A stretch of DNA of 64,000 nt, taken from Pandoraea eparura. GTDB lineage: Bacteria > Pseudomonadota > Gammaproteobacteria > Burkholderiales > Burkholderiaceae. A model generated the notes under the pieces. That model was not told where the DNA came from. It worked only from the letters and a program-made list of their open reading frames with translations, and did not search any database. The DNA lies in the NCBI RefSeq assembly GCF_902459725.1, contig NZ_CABPSH010000005.1:186001-250000 (forward strand), in the 5' to 3' direction. Positions 34,484-46,579 of this stretch are shown here, piece by piece (position 1 is the stretch's first letter; each line of letters opens with the position of its first letter). The translations under genes and the position numbers were made by a program.

Positions 34484-36016
34484 ATGACGCAAGACACCAA
34501 CCTCTACCGAGTTTTTGCCGAGCGCTTTCCCGCTGATAAAACGGCGTGCGCGATCGAGACGCCCGACGGGCTCTATTACAGTTGGGACGACATCGAGCAT
34601 GCGAGCGCACGCATGGCGAACCTGCTCGCGAGTCTCGACCTGACGCCCGGCGCACGCATTGCCGTGCAGGTCGAGAAGTCGCCCGAAGCGCTGCTGCTGT
34701 ATCTCGCCACCCTGCGCGCGGGGTTCGTCTATCTGCCGCTCAATACGGCCTACCGCGACGGCGAGATCGCGTACTTCGTCGAGAACGCCGCGCCGGACGT
34801 GGTGGTGTGCAGTCCGGCGAACTTCGGCTGGGTCTCGAAAATTGCGTTCACCCACGGCGCGAAGCACGTCTACACCTTGGGCGACGATCGTACCGGCTCG
34901 CTGCTGGAGCGCGCCGCATGGTTCGAGGACACCTTCACGACGGTGCCGCGTGCGCCCGACGATCTCGCCGCCATCCTGTACACCTCGGGCACGACCGGGC
35001 GCAGCAAGGGCGCCATGCTCTCGCACGGCAACCTCGCGAGCAACGCGCGTGTGCTGCACGAATTCTGGGGATGGGGCGAGCGAGAGGGCGGCGACGTGCT
35101 GCTGCATGCGCTGCCGATTTTCCACGTGCACGGGTTGTTCGTCGCGAGCCATGCAGCCCTGTATTCCGGCAGCAAGATGATCTGGCTGACGAAGTTCGAT
35201 GCCCGCGAAGTGCTGCATCAACTGCCGCGTGCCACGGTGTTCATGGGCGTGCCGACGTATTACGTCCGGCTGCTGGCGGAGGCGGGGCTCGATCGCGAGG
35301 TGTGTCGCAACATGCGTTTGTTCATCTCGGGCTCGGCGCCGCTGTTGAGCGAGACGTTCGACGCTTTCCGCGAGCGCACCGGCCACACGATTCTGGAGCG
35401 TTACGGCATGTCCGAGACGGTGATGCTGATCTCGAACCCGTATCACGGCGACGCCGCGAGCGTGCGTCGCGCGGGCACGGTCGGCGTGCCGCTGCCGGAG
35501 GTGAAGGTCCGGGTGGTCGGCGACGACGGGCAGCCAAGTCGGCCCGGCGAGATCGGCCACATCCAGGTCAAGGGGCCGAATGTGTTTGCCGGCTACTGGC
35601 GCATGCCGGAGAAGACCGCCGAAGAGTTCACCGGCGACGGCTTCTTCAAGACGGGCGACGTCGGCAAGTTCGACGAGGACGGCTATGTGCACATCGTCGG
35701 CCGCTCGAAGGACCTCATCATCTCGGGCGGCTACAACGTCTATCCGAAGGAGATCGAAGGGTTCATCGACGAGATGGACGGCGTGGCCGAGTCGGCCGTG
35801 ATCGGTGTGCCGCACCCGGATTTTGGCGAGGCGGTGGTGGCCGTCATCGTGCCGCGCGCCGGGGCACAGGCCCCCGACGAGCGCACCGTCATCGACGCAC
35901 TCAAGCGGCGCATCGCCAATTTCAAAGTCCCGAAGCGCGTGCATCTGGTCGCCGAATTGCCGCGCAACACGATGGGCAAGGTCCAGAAGAACCTGCTGCG
36001 CGAGCGCTTCAAGTAA
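34484..36016 (+). CDS. matB: Malonyl-CoA synthetase (malonate-CoA ligase)
   Basis: 510 residues, an ANL-superfamily AMP-forming ligase. The phosphate loop YTSGTTGRSKGAMLSHGNL is at about 166-184, YGMSETVMLISNPY near 306, GRSKDLIISGGYNVYPKEIE near 406, and the catalytic lysine in NTMGKVQK near 497. Overall resemblance and the neighbouring decarboxylase and TRAP genes point to malonate as substrate. The start MTQDTNLY was chosen at family length; longer frames run into the preceding gene. It completes malonate to malonyl-CoA to acetyl-CoA. Confidence 0.9.
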   Translation: MTQDTNLYRVFAERFPADKTACAIETPDGLYYSWDDIEHASARMANLLASLDLTPGARIAVQVEKSPEALLLYLATLRAGFVYLPLNTAYRDGEIAYFVENAAPDVVVCSPANFGWVSKIAFTHGAKHVYTLGDDRTGSLLERAAWFEDTFTTVPRAPDDLAAILYTSGTTGRSKGAMLSHGNLASNARVLHEFWGWGEREGGDVLLHALPIFHVHGLFVASHAALYSGSKMIWLTKFDAREVLHQLPRATVFMGVPTYYVRLLAEAGLDREVCRNMRLFISGSAPLLSETFDAFRERTGHTILERYGMSETVMLISNPYHGDAASVRRAGTVGVPLPEVKVRVVGDDGQPSRPGEIGHIQVKGPNVFAGYWRMPEKTAEEFTGDGFFKTGDVGKFDEDGYVHIVGRSKDLIISGGYNVYPKEIEGFIDEMDGVAESAVIGVPHPDFGEAVVAVIVPRAGAQAPDERTVIDALKRRIANFKVPKRVHLVAELPRNTMGKVQKNLLRERFK

Positions 36017-36087
36017 GCGCGTTGCGGCGCGGTGTCGCGCGAGGTGATGCGGCAGCGTGTCCGTGTTGCGGGCATCGAGCACAAACC

Positions 36088-36113
36088 AATGCCGCCCTCG
36101 ATGGGGCGGCATT
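36088..36113. terminator. Hairpin between matB and the SIMPL gene
   Basis: Perfect 10-bp arms AATGCCGCCC/GGGCGGCATT with a 6-nt loop, between two convergent genes. The T run is weak. Confidence 0.55.
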
Positions 36114-36163
36114 GTCATTGGGGGCAGGGGCCGGCATGACAGCATTGTGCCGGCCGGCGCGAC

Positions 36164-36871
36164 TTACTTCATCTGCACCGTGCCCGAGACCGTCACGGTC
36201 ACTTGCGTTTTGCCGCCTTCGAGCTGCATCGGCGGGGCGGCATCGGCGGCCGGGCTCATGGCCATGGCCTTCATCGCATACGGGCGCGGCATCATCGGCG
36301 CGTTCGCACCGACCTGCACCTGGCGGATGGTGTAGCTACTGTAGCCGAAGGCCTTCGTGTTGCTCTGCGCCTGGTCGCGGAACGCCTGGATGGCCTGTTG
36401 CGTCAGCTCGGCCTGGGTCTTCTCCTGCGCTTCACGCGAGAGCGAGAACGACACCCCATCCATCTGCATCTGGTTCGAGATCTGGCTGGCGAGACGCGAT
36501 GCGGCACCAAAATCCTTCGACGTCATTTGCAGCTCGGTGCGCCCACGCCATGCGGTGATCTTGCCGTCGCGGTTGGTCGTGGGATAGAGCGAGACGCTAC
36601 CGGTCTGGACCTGTACGGCATTCTGGCCCTTGGCCACGGACATCGCGCTGTTGGCCTTCTGCGTGAGGTTGCGCGACACCGTGGCGGCATCGGCGCCTTG
36701 CTCCTGCGCGGACATCGTGATGTGAACGGTGTCCTGCTCGACTTCCTTCGTGGCATGAGCTTCGAGGCCCAGCACACCTGAGAGCTGGCGGTTGGTATCG
36801 TCACCCGACTGGGCATAGGCCGCATTGGCGGCGGTAGCGATCAGAAGTGCCGCGGCGAGGGATTTGCGCAT
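36164..36871 (-). CDS. SIMPL-domain (DUF541) periplasmic protein
   Basis: 235 residues. The Sec signal MRKSLAAALLIATAANAAYA is followed by a SIMPL/DUF541 domain: LEAHATKEVEQDTVHITMSA near the start and TVTVSGTVQMK at the end, with the internal segment KDFGAASRLASQISNQ. Members are envelope proteins of poorly known function, some linked to oxidative stress. It stands alone and is convergent with matB. The C-terminal Met/Pro-rich stretch (PMMPRPYAMKAMAMSPAA) is typical for the group in this lineage, as far as I recall. Confidence 0.8.
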   Translation of the reverse strand: MRKSLAAALLIATAANAAYAQSGDDTNRQLSGVLGLEAHATKEVEQDTVHITMSAQEQGADAATVSRNLTQKANSAMSVAKGQNAVQVQTGSVSLYPTTNRDGKITAWRGRTELQMTSKDFGAASRLASQISNQMQMDGVSFSLSREAQEKTQAELTQQAIQAFRDQAQSNTKAFGYSSYTIRQVQVGANAPMMPRPYAMKAMAMSPAADAAPPMQLEGGKTQVTVTVSGTVQMK

Positions 36872-37057
36872 CGTATTGTCCTTTTTCGAAGGTAAGTTCG
36901 CCTGTGCAGGGCGAACGTTTGCCCGGTCGCCCGCACGGCCTTCGCGACACGATGCCCGCGAAAGGGCGGGATCGCATGCGCTAATGGCGACAGGCTATGC
37001 CTGTGCCCGCAGCTTGTTACAGACGCTATCGCAGCAAGGTTGGTTCCCCCAAGACCT

Positions 37058-37528
37058 TCAGGCTTCAAGTAAGTGTTGGGTGATGAACGCCCAGTGTTTG
37101 GGCGACACGGGGGTGATCGAGAGCCGGTTGCCACGTGCGAGGACCAGCATGCCGTCCAGTTCCGGCGTCTGGCGCATTTCCGTGAGCGGCACGAGACGCG
37201 TCTTGCGATCGAGCTTCACGTCGACCAATAGCCAACGCGGCGATTCCGGTGTCGACTTGGGATCGAAATAGGGACTCTTGGGGTCAAACTGGGTAGGGTC
37301 GGGATAGGGCGTCGACGCCACCGTCGCGAGTCCGGCGATGCCGGGCACCGCGCAGCTCGAGTGATAGAACAGCACGCCGTCGCCTATGCGCATCTCGTCG
37401 CGCATGAAGTTTCGCGCCTGGTAGTTGCGCACGCCGGTCCAGGCCAGGGTCTGGTGCTTCGCGCCGGCGAGATCGTCGATGCTCGCCTCCTCGGGCTCGG
37501 ATTTCATCAACCAATAACGTTGTGTCAT
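37058..37528 (-). CDS. EVE-domain (PUA-like) protein
   Basis: 156 residues. It starts RYWLMKSEPEEASIDDL and continues WTGVRNYQARNFMRDEMRIGD and VLFYHSSCAVPGIAGLATV, the EVE-domain pattern. EVE domains are relatives of PUA/YTH folds that bind modified bases in DNA or RNA. This stand-alone form is widespread in proteobacteria and its exact substrate is not established. It is 186 bp from the SIMPL gene; that gap has small dyads (GTTCGCC/GGCGAAC at 36896-36916; ACAGGC/GCCTGT at 36990-37004) but no identified RNA. Confidence 0.85.
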   Translation of the reverse strand: MTQRYWLMKSEPEEASIDDLAGAKHQTLAWTGVRNYQARNFMRDEMRIGDGVLFYHSSCAVPGIAGLATVASTPYPDPTQFDPKSPYFDPKSTPESPRWLLVDVKLDRKTRLVPLTEMRQTPELDGMLVLARGNRLSITPVSPKHWAFITQHLLEA

Positions 37529-37815
37529 GCCATTTTGCTGTCAAAATTGGTTTAACGGTAGCAAACATCGCTCAAGTGAGTCAAAGGCCGACGTGTTTGC
37601 GATGCGTAGGTTGCCACGCTGTGAGCGTTGGTGAAATCCTATACTATGCGTTTGTGATCTTCGTGTGACGCTTGATATGAACCGTCGGATGCCGATCCTG
37701 TCCGATGCCGCAGGGTGCAGCGCGCCGTGCGTTCGTCAATCCGCCACGCATGCAGGTCGCGCGTACGTGCTTGAGCGATGCATGTTCCATCCCTATGACG
37801 ATAGGAGAGTGTGTC

Positions 37816-38604
37816 ATGGCAGCAGAGCCGTCTGTTCGAACCAATGCGTTCATCTTTTATTCCCTCGCCACCGTGTCGTTCATCGAAACCAGCGTGCCTG
37901 AGTTTGTCGCGACGCTCAACGAGATGTATGGCGATGACGATGAGATGAGAACGTGGCTGCGCGATACCTGGCTGCCCGAAGAAGTCGAGCACGGGCGTCT
38001 TGCCAAGGACTATATCGCGCGCGTGTGGCCCGAATTCGACTGGGCTCCGGCTTATGATGCGTTTCTCGCTCGCTACAAGCCGCGATGCGACGTGCAGTAC
38101 ATGCGGCCGTCGCTGGCGCTCGAGGCGCTCTCGCGCTGTGTTACCGAGACGCAAACGGCCATGATCTATCGCTGCCTGGAGTCCTATATGCCGGTGGAGG
38201 AACTCAAGCAGATGATGCACAAGCTGAGCAATGAAGAGGTCGGCCACTATCGTTATTTCCGCAAGACATTCGACCGCTACAACGCGGTGGAACGACGCGG
38301 GGTGATCCGGCGGTTGCGAACCATGGTGGCGCGCAGTGAGCTGGTGCGCGACGAGGACATTGCGTTCGCGTTCGAGCCGCTCAATCGATTCTGGTTAACA
38401 CCGCCGCCCTTCGAGACGATGACCTGGGACGCCTTCCTCGCCATGTCGGGCGATGTCATGAAGCAGTACATGCCCGTCGAGGCGGCCACGCGCATGATGT
38501 TCAAGCCGCTGGAGACCGGGTCCTGGTGGCGAGACCGTCCGGTCAAGGCGCTGTTGACCTTTATGGTGAGGCGGCAATATCCGCAGTTGGGCAGCGAGGC
38601 CTGA
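37816..38604 (+). CDS. Ferritin-like diiron protein of unknown role
   Basis: 262 residues. A complete set of diiron carboxylate ligands can be read: E24 (FIETSV), E56-x-x-H59 (EEVEHG), E111 (VTETQT) and E141-x-x-H144 (NEEVGHYRYF), in the order of a four-helix ferritin-like bundle. Residues 160-262 are an extra helical part (including FWLTPPPFETMTWDAFLAM). It could be an oxidase, desaturase-like enzyme or iron-handling protein. The start MAAEPSV has AGGAGAGTGTGTC upstream. There are no functionally linked neighbours: EVE is divergent and ompA is convergent. Confidence 0.75.
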   Translation: MAAEPSVRTNAFIFYSLATVSFIETSVPEFVATLNEMYGDDDEMRTWLRDTWLPEEVEHGRLAKDYIARVWPEFDWAPAYDAFLARYKPRCDVQYMRPSLALEALSRCVTETQTAMIYRCLESYMPVEELKQMMHKLSNEEVGHYRYFRKTFDRYNAVERRGVIRRLRTMVARSELVRDEDIAFAFEPLNRFWLTPPPFETMTWDAFLAMSGDVMKQYMPVEAATRMMFKPLETGSWWRDRPVKALLTFMVRRQYPQLGSEA

Positions 38605-38658
38605 CGTCACCCGTTGCCGGTCGCACGCGCACGGCGACGGCGCCGGTGACAGGCGGAA

Positions 38659-38684
38659 AAAAACCCCGCCGAGGCGGGGTTTTT
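38659..38684. terminator. Bidirectional intrinsic terminator (ferritin-like gene / ompA)
   Basis: The stem AAAAACCCCGC/GCGGGGTTTTT with loop CGAG gives a T run on both strands between convergent genes. Confidence 0.9.
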
Positions 38685-38702
38685 CGTAGTCGGCGAACCG
38701 TA

Positions 38703-39368
38703 TTACTTGTTCGTGCCGACGACTTCGACTTCCACGCGGCGATCCGGTGCCAGGCACTTGATCAGTTGGCCGCGGTTCTTCTGGTTGCAACCGGTCGTGA
38801 CCGGGTTGCGCTTGCCCTTGCCTTCCGTGTAGACACGGTTGGCTTCAACGCCCTTGCTGACCAGGTAGGCCTTCACAGCTTGAGCGCGACGCAGCGACAG
38901 ACGGTCGTTGTACTTGTCCGAACCGATACGGTCGGTGTAGCCCGTGGCAACCACGACTTCCAGGTTCAGCGCTTGAACCTTGCCAGCCAGGTCGTCCAGC
39001 TTGGCCTTGCCTTCCGGCTTCAGGATGGCCTTGTCGAAATCGAACAGGGCGTCAGCTTGGTACGTCACCTTTTGCGAGACCGGAGCTGCCGGAACCGGAG
39101 CCGGTGCCGGGGCCGGTGCCTGGGCGATGATCGAGCCATCGCACTTGGCATTGGCCGTGGCCGGGGTCCAGTAGGCATCGCGCCAGCACAGTTCGTCCGA
39201 GCCGTTCTTCCAAACCCACTCGCCGCTGCCGTTAACCCAGTTGTCGTTGACTGCTTGTTTCGAGGCCGCGATCGGGCCCGGAGCGGTCTGGACATAATTT
39301 TGAGCCATAGCCGAAGCAGCCATCACTGCGGTAGCTGCAACGATCGCGAGCTTAGCGAATTTATTCAT
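38703..39368 (-). CDS. ompA: OmpA-family outer-membrane/peptidoglycan-associated protein
   Basis: 221 residues. The signal peptide (MNKFAKLAIVAATAVMAASA-MAQ) precedes a short region with a WVNGSGEWVWKNGSDELCWR segment (a Burkholderiales OmpA feature), then a Pro/Ala hinge (APAPAPAPVPAAPV). The OmpA C domain follows (ALFDFDKAILKPEGKAKLDD; TGYTDRIGSDKYNDRLSLRR), which binds peptidoglycan. It lacks the eight-strand barrel of enterobacterial OmpA. It lies upstream of and divergent from gyrA. Confidence 0.9.
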   Translation of the reverse strand: MNKFAKLAIVAATAVMAASAMAQNYVQTAPGPIAASKQAVNDNWVNGSGEWVWKNGSDELCWRDAYWTPATANAKCDGSIIAQAPAPAPAPVPAAPVSQKVTYQADALFDFDKAILKPEGKAKLDDLAGKVQALNLEVVVATGYTDRIGSDKYNDRLSLRRAQAVKAYLVSKGVEANRVYTEGKGKRNPVTTGCNQKNRGQLIKCLAPDRRVEVEVVGTNK

Positions 39369-39779
39369 ATTTCTCCTCTCGAAATGAGATTACCGCAGGG
39401 TTACTGCGAGCCTAGACGACGGTACCAAAGTCTTACATCGCTCGAAGTATAACATCGGCGTTTGGGACAAAGCACCGCCCATGCACTTCGAATAATGTCT
39501 AACTTATGCCACGGCATTTTGCCATAGCGCTTCCGCCACCCGTGAGCAAAACCCCAAGTTTGCCGCCCGTCGTGGCGCAGTTGTGGTGTGAGCGCAACAC
39601 CTTTTGAGGCCCCTCCCCAACCGTTTCATTCGTGGTCGTCGTCCGTCGTTTTGGCATGCCAGACATGTCTTGTGCGTTGCATCACGCTCGTTTCGGATGC
39701 CAATGACGGGCATGTTAGAATCTTACGATCATATCGCCGGCAGCCGCCTATCGCGATTAGGGTTTGATAGACACGAATA
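39369..39779. other. Divergent ompA / gyrA intergenic region
   Basis: 411 bp. The ompA side is AT-rich (TTATACTTCG on the minus strand near 39445 could be a -10). The gyrA side holds TTAGAATCTTACGATCATATC near 39715. No convincing gene or RNA is seen. The weak site AGGGTTTGATAGAC precedes gyrA. Confidence 0.5.
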
Positions 39780-42407
<2,628 letters not shown>

Positions 42408-42546
42408 CGGGCGTAACGCGATGTAAGCTACCGGTGCATTGCCCCAAAAAGTCAGTAGAATCTGGCTCGATGCAGTGAAGTGCCCAGGCGAGGATGCATC
42501 TATTTATCGCCGGACAAAGCCGGCGAACTTTGGAGTGACTATTACT

Positions 42547-43134
42547 ATGCAACATAACGTCAAGAAGTGGATGTGGCTGCTGCTCGCAGCGCCGGCAATG
42601 GCGATGGCTCAACAGAGCGCCCCGCTCGACGCCGACAAGAAGGCCGCCATCAAGGACCTGCTCGACGCCATCGACTCGAACAAGCTCGTCTCCGCCATTG
42701 GCGGCGGCGCGCAGGAGCAAGCCAAGCAATTGGCCCCGCAAGTGCTTGAGCGCCAACTGGTCGCCAACAAGACGATGAGCGATGCGCAGAAGCAGGCCAT
42801 CGTGCCGACGCTGCAGGCGAACTCGGTGCAAAAGCTCGTCGACGGTGCCGGCAAGGTCTTCACTTCCGACGCGTTCAAGAACGATGCTGTCCAAGCCCAA
42901 TACGCGGCGTATGGCAAGTTCTACACCACCGAAGAAATCAAGGGTCTGACGGCGTTCTACAAGAGCCCGGTCGGCCAGAAGTACATCAAGGTGCAGGACC
43001 AGGTGGGCCAGGAAGTCGTCGGTGGCCTGATGCAGAAGTACATGCCGCAATCGATCGAAGCCACCAGCAAGCAAGCTGACGCCGAGATCGCCGCGGCCGC
43101 CAAGTCGGCACCGAAGGCACCGGCCAAGAAGTAA
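42547..43134 (+). CDS. DUF2059-domain exported protein
   Basis: 195 residues. The signal peptide KKWMWLLLAAPAMAMAQ is followed by a DUF2059 domain: AAIKDLLDAIDSNKLV and FYKSPVGQKYIKVQDQV are characteristic. It is periplasmic and of unknown function. The Lys/Ala-rich tail (KSAPKAPAKK) may contact membrane or peptidoglycan. The DUF2059 gene between gyrA and serC is, as I recall, common in Burkholderiales. It has its own terminator. Confidence 0.85.
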   Translation: MQHNVKKWMWLLLAAPAMAMAQQSAPLDADKKAAIKDLLDAIDSNKLVSAIGGGAQEQAKQLAPQVLERQLVANKTMSDAQKQAIVPTLQANSVQKLVDGAGKVFTSDAFKNDAVQAQYAAYGKFYTTEEIKGLTAFYKSPVGQKYIKVQDQVGQEVVGGLMQKYMPQSIEATSKQADAEIAAAAKSAPKAPAKK

Positions 43135-43165
43135 ATTTCGGCCAGTCCGACCAGGATTGACCGAT

Positions 43166-43204
43166 AATGGCCGTTTGCGAGCGATCGCAAACGGCCATTT
43201 TGCA
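43166..43204 (+). terminator. Intrinsic terminator after the DUF2059 gene
   Basis: A perfect 15-bp stem (arm AATGGCCGTTTGCGA) with loop GCGA, then TTTT/TTGC. It isolates gyrA-DUF2059 from serC. Confidence 0.88.
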
Positions 43205-43421
43205 TTGATGGCGTAAATCGGCAGGTTCTGCTCGGATTTTTCCGGCAAAGTCAGGGTCCCGCGCCGGAATTGCGGTGGATACCCGCACGTCAAGGGCAAC
43301 TGGCGGTATAGTGGGTCTTTGCCGCCGCCGCGCAACCGAATGCATCGCCAGACGTGAAACGCAAGCCGCACGGGTCCCTGTCCGCCGGCTTGCGTTTCAC
43401 TTTTATTGCAGCAAAACGATG

Positions 43422-44534
43422 ATGACGCGCGCATTCAATTTTTCCGCCGGTCCGGCGGCGCTGCCAGCCGAGGTGCTGGCGCAGGCTGCCGAGGAAATGC
43501 TCGATTGGCATGGGGCCGGCATGGGCGTGATGGAGATGAGCCATCGCGGTCGTGAGTTCATGAGTATTCTGGCGCAGGCGCAGGCCGATCTGCGTGAGTT
43601 GCTTGCGGTGCCTGACAACTACCGCATCCTGTTCATGCAGGGCGGCGCGCTTGCCGAAAACGCCCTTATCCCGATGAACCTGCTGGGTGGTGAGCGGGCG
43701 AGCGAGCGTCGTACGGCGGATTACGTCGTCACCGGCTCGTGGTCGGTGAAGTCGCAGAAGGAGGCGCGCAAGTATTGCGATGTCAACATCGCCGCGAGCA
43801 CCGAAGCCGAGCAGTTCACCCGGCTGCCGGCGATGGACGAGTGGCAATTGTCGAAGGATCCGGCTTACGTGCATATCTGCACGAACGAGACCATTCATGG
43901 CGTCGAGTACTTCTGGACGCCCGATCTGGGCGCCGCCGGCCTGCCGAATGTGCCGCTCGTGGCGGATGTCTCGTCGCACATTCTGTCGCGTCCGATGGAT
44001 GTGTCGAAGTTCGGCGTGATGTATGGCGGTGCGCAGAAGAATATCGGTCCGTCGGGGCTGACGGTGGTGATCGTACGCGATGACCTGCTCGGGCGCGCGT
44101 TGCCGGTCACGCCCAGCGCGTTCGACTGGAAGATCGTTGCCGAGAACGACTCGATGTTCAACACGCCGCCGACCTACGCGATCTACATCGCCGGGCTGGT
44201 GTTCCAGTGGCTCAAGCGCCAAGGCGGCCTGGTGGCCATGGAAGCGCAGAACAAGGCCAAGGCCGAGTGCCTGTATGGCTATCTGGACAGCAGCGATTTT
44301 TACCGCACGCCCGTCGCCAAGGATTGTCGCTCGCGCATGAACGTGCCGTTTTTCCTGCATGACGAGGCATTGAATGAGACCTTCCTGACCGGCGCTCGCG
44401 AGCGCGGCCTGCTGCAACTCAAGGGCCACAAGTCCGTGGGAGGCATGCGCGCCTCCATTTACAACGCGATGCCGCTGGCCGGCGTCGAGGCGCTGGTCGA
44501 CTATCTGCGCGAATTCGAGCGCAGCCACGGCTGA
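43422..44534 (+). CDS. serC: Phosphoserine aminotransferase
   Basis: 370 residues. The N-terminus [17 protein letters not shown] and the PLP-lysine segment [18 protein letters not shown] are diagnostic. It makes phosphoserine from 3-phosphohydroxypyruvate, and also acts in PLP synthesis. Two ATGs stand in tandem (43419 and 43422); either may be used. It is separated by 50 nt from pheA, in the usual serC-pheA-tyrA-aroA order. Confidence 0.95.
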   Translation: MTRAFNFSAGPAALPAEVLAQAAEEMLDWHGAGMGVMEMSHRGREFMSILAQAQADLRELLAVPDNYRILFMQGGALAENALIPMNLLGGERASERRTADYVVTGSWSVKSQKEARKYCDVNIAASTEAEQFTRLPAMDEWQLSKDPAYVHICTNETIHGVEYFWTPDLGAAGLPNVPLVADVSSHILSRPMDVSKFGVMYGGAQKNIGPSGLTVVIVRDDLLGRALPVTPSAFDWKIVAENDSMFNTPPTYAIYIAGLVFQWLKRQGGLVAMEAQNKAKAECLYGYLDSSDFYRTPVAKDCRSRMNVPFFLHDEALNETFLTGARERGLLQLKGHKSVGGMRASIYNAMPLAGVEALVDYLREFERSHG

Positions 44535-44584
44535 CGCGGGCGAGCGGCTACGCACTGCCGCGCCGTCCGGCCCTGTCCCACCGC

Positions 44585-45685
44585 ATGAAGACAAAACGTT
44601 CCATGGAAGACGATCTGAACGCATTGCTGCGCCCCCTGCGGGAGAAAATCGATGACATCGACGCGCAGCTTCTGAAACTGCTCAATCAACGCGCGGCCAT
44701 CGCCCTGGAAGTCGGCGAGGTCAAGAAGCGTTTCGGCGCGCAGGTGTTTCGGCCCGAGCGCGAGTTGCAGGTGATTTCGCGCCTGCAACAGACCAACGAC
44801 GGCCCGCTGTATGGCGACAACCTGGCGTCGATCTGGCGCGAGATCATGTCGGCCAGCCGTGCGCTGGAGAAGGTCATGACCGTCGCCTACCTGGGGCCGG
44901 CCGGCACCTACAGCGAACAAGCGGCGTTTGCCTACTTTGGCCAGAGTGTGAAGGGCTTGCCGTGCCCGTCGCTCGACGAGGTATTCCGCGCCGTTGAGGC
45001 CGGAGGGGCGGACTTCGGTGTCGTGCCGGTGGAAAATTCGACCGAGGGCGTCGTGTCGCGCACGCTGGATCTGTTGCTGCAAAGTCCGTTGACCATCAGC
45101 GGCGAAGTGGCCTTGCCGATTCATCACAATCTGATGTCGCTGTCGGGCACACTTGACGGTGTGACGCGCATCTGCTCGCATGCGCAGTCGCTCGCCCAAT
45201 GTCAGCACTGGCTCACGGCACACTTCCCGCGGCTGGAGCGTCAGGCAGTGTCGAGCAATGCCGAAGCGGCGCGCATGGCGGCCGCCGATCCGACCCTCGC
45301 CGCGATTGCCGGCGAGTCTGCGGCGACCCAGTACGGGCTGCAAGTGGCCTACGCGCACGTGCAGGACGACCCGCACAACCGTACGCGTTTCGTCGTCGTC
45401 GGTACGCAGGACCCGGCACCGAGCGGCCACGATCAAACGTCGCTGATTCTCTCGGTGCCGAATCGGGCCGGCGCCGTGGTGGCACTGCTCGAACCGCTCG
45501 CGAACAACGGTGTGTCGATGACCCGTTTTGAGTCGCGTCCGGCCAAGAGCGGTGCGTGGGAGTACTACTTCTACGTCGATTTCGAAGGCCATCGCGACGA
45601 TCCCAATGTCGCCAAGGCGCTCGATGCGCTGCGTCAGAACGCGGCCTATTGCAAAGTGCTCGGGTCATACCCGCGCGCCGCATAA
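44585..45685 (+). CDS. pheA: Chorismate mutase / prephenate dehydratase
   Basis: 366 residues. The chorismate mutase domain is at ~10-95 (LRPLREKIDDIDAQLLKLLN), prephenate dehydratase at ~98-275 (VAYLGPAGTYSEQAAFAYFG; VPVENSTEGVVSRTLDLLLQ), and an ACT domain follows with ESRPAKSGAWEYYFYVDFEG, the phenylalanine-binding motif. It commits chorismate to phenylalanine and is feedback-inhibited. The ATG at 44603 (MEDDLN) fits the family start as well as 44585. No strong ribosome site is seen for either. Confidence 0.95.
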   Translation: MKTKRSMEDDLNALLRPLREKIDDIDAQLLKLLNQRAAIALEVGEVKKRFGAQVFRPERELQVISRLQQTNDGPLYGDNLASIWREIMSASRALEKVMTVAYLGPAGTYSEQAAFAYFGQSVKGLPCPSLDEVFRAVEAGGADFGVVPVENSTEGVVSRTLDLLLQSPLTISGEVALPIHHNLMSLSGTLDGVTRICSHAQSLAQCQHWLTAHFPRLERQAVSSNAEAARMAAADPTLAAIAGESAATQYGLQVAYAHVQDDPHNRTRFVVVGTQDPAPSGHDQTSLILSVPNRAGAVVALLEPLANNGVSMTRFESRPAKSGAWEYYFYVDFEGHRDDPNVAKALDALRQNAAYCKVLGSYPRAA

Positions 45686-45706
45686 CGGGGCGGCGGGCGA
45701 TACACC

Positions 45707-46579
45707 ATGAGTCTGAACAAACTCGTCATCTGCGGCGTGGGCCTGATCGGTGGTTCCCTCGCGCGGGCGCTCAAGGCGGCGGGCGCCGTGAAGGAAGTGG
45801 TCGGCGTCGGGCGCAGCGAGGCGTCGCTGGCGCGGGCGTGCGAACTCGGCGTGATCGACCGGGCGGCCGTGTCGATGGCCGAGGCCGTGGCGGGGGCCGA
45901 TGTCGTCGTGCTCGCCGCGCCGGTGGCGCAAACGCCTGCGCTGCTCGCCGCGATCCGTCCATTTCTTGATGGCGATACGATCGTGACCGATGCGGGCAGT
46001 ACCAAGACCGACGCCGTGACCGCCGCGAGGGCGGCGCTGGGCGACGAGGTCTGGCGCTTCGTGCCGGGACACCCCATTGCGGGGGCAGAACTGTCCGGTG
46101 TCGATGCCGCGAAGGCCGATTTGTATCGCGACCGCCGTGTCGTACTTTGTCCGCAGGCCAACAATCGCCAGGCGGACGTCGCACGGGTACGCGCCATGTG
46201 GGAGGCGACCGGGGCACGCGTGTCGGAAATGTCCGAGACGCAGCACGATCGCGTATTCGCCTCGGTCAGCCACCTGCCGCACGTGCTGTCCTACGCGCTC
46301 ATTGCGCAGATTCTCGACGCCCCTGACGCCGCGTCGAAATTCGGTTTTGCGGGCGGCGGTTTTCGTGACTTCACCCGCATCGCCGCCTCCAATCCCGAAA
46401 TGTGGCGCGATATCTGTGTGGCCAATCGCGACGCGCTGCTTGCCGAACTCGACGGTTACATCGCGACGCTAGGCTCGCTGCGTCAATTGATCGATGCCGG
46501 TGACGGCGCCGGTCTCGAGGCCGTGTTCGCGCGCACCAGCCGGGCGCGCACGGACTGGGCCAAGCAACAGGAAAAGTAA
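45707..46579 (+). CDS. tyrA: Prephenate dehydrogenase
   Basis: 290 residues. The nucleotide motif [17 protein letters not shown] is at 9-25. [20 protein letters not shown] carries the active-site His, and [12 protein letters not shown] the second His. It makes 4-hydroxyphenylpyruvate for tyrosine. It follows pheA by only 21 nt, with no hisC between, and its stop overlaps the aroA start (TAATG). Confidence 0.93.
   Translation: MSLNKLVICGVGLIGGSLARALKAAGAVKEVVGVGRSEASLARACELGVIDRAAVSMAEAVAGADVVVLAAPVAQTPALLAAIRPFLDGDTIVTDAGSTKTDAVTAARAALGDEVWRFVPGHPIAGAELSGVDAAKADLYRDRRVVLCPQANNRQADVARVRAMWEATGARVSEMSETQHDRVFASVSHLPHVLSYALIAQILDAPDAASKFGFAGGGFRDFTRIAASNPEMWRDICVANRDALLAELDGYIATLGSLRQLIDAGDGAGLEAVFARTSRARTDWAKQQEK

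Noticed and set aside
36872-37057. 6S RNA gene near the EVE gene
   Set aside because: In some relatives 6S RNA lies close to an EVE gene, but I could not find its long interrupted stem here; only small separate dyads.
39504-39713. 69-codon frame with CLACQND upstream of gyrA
   Set aside because: No ribosome site, no recognisable domain, in promoter DNA.
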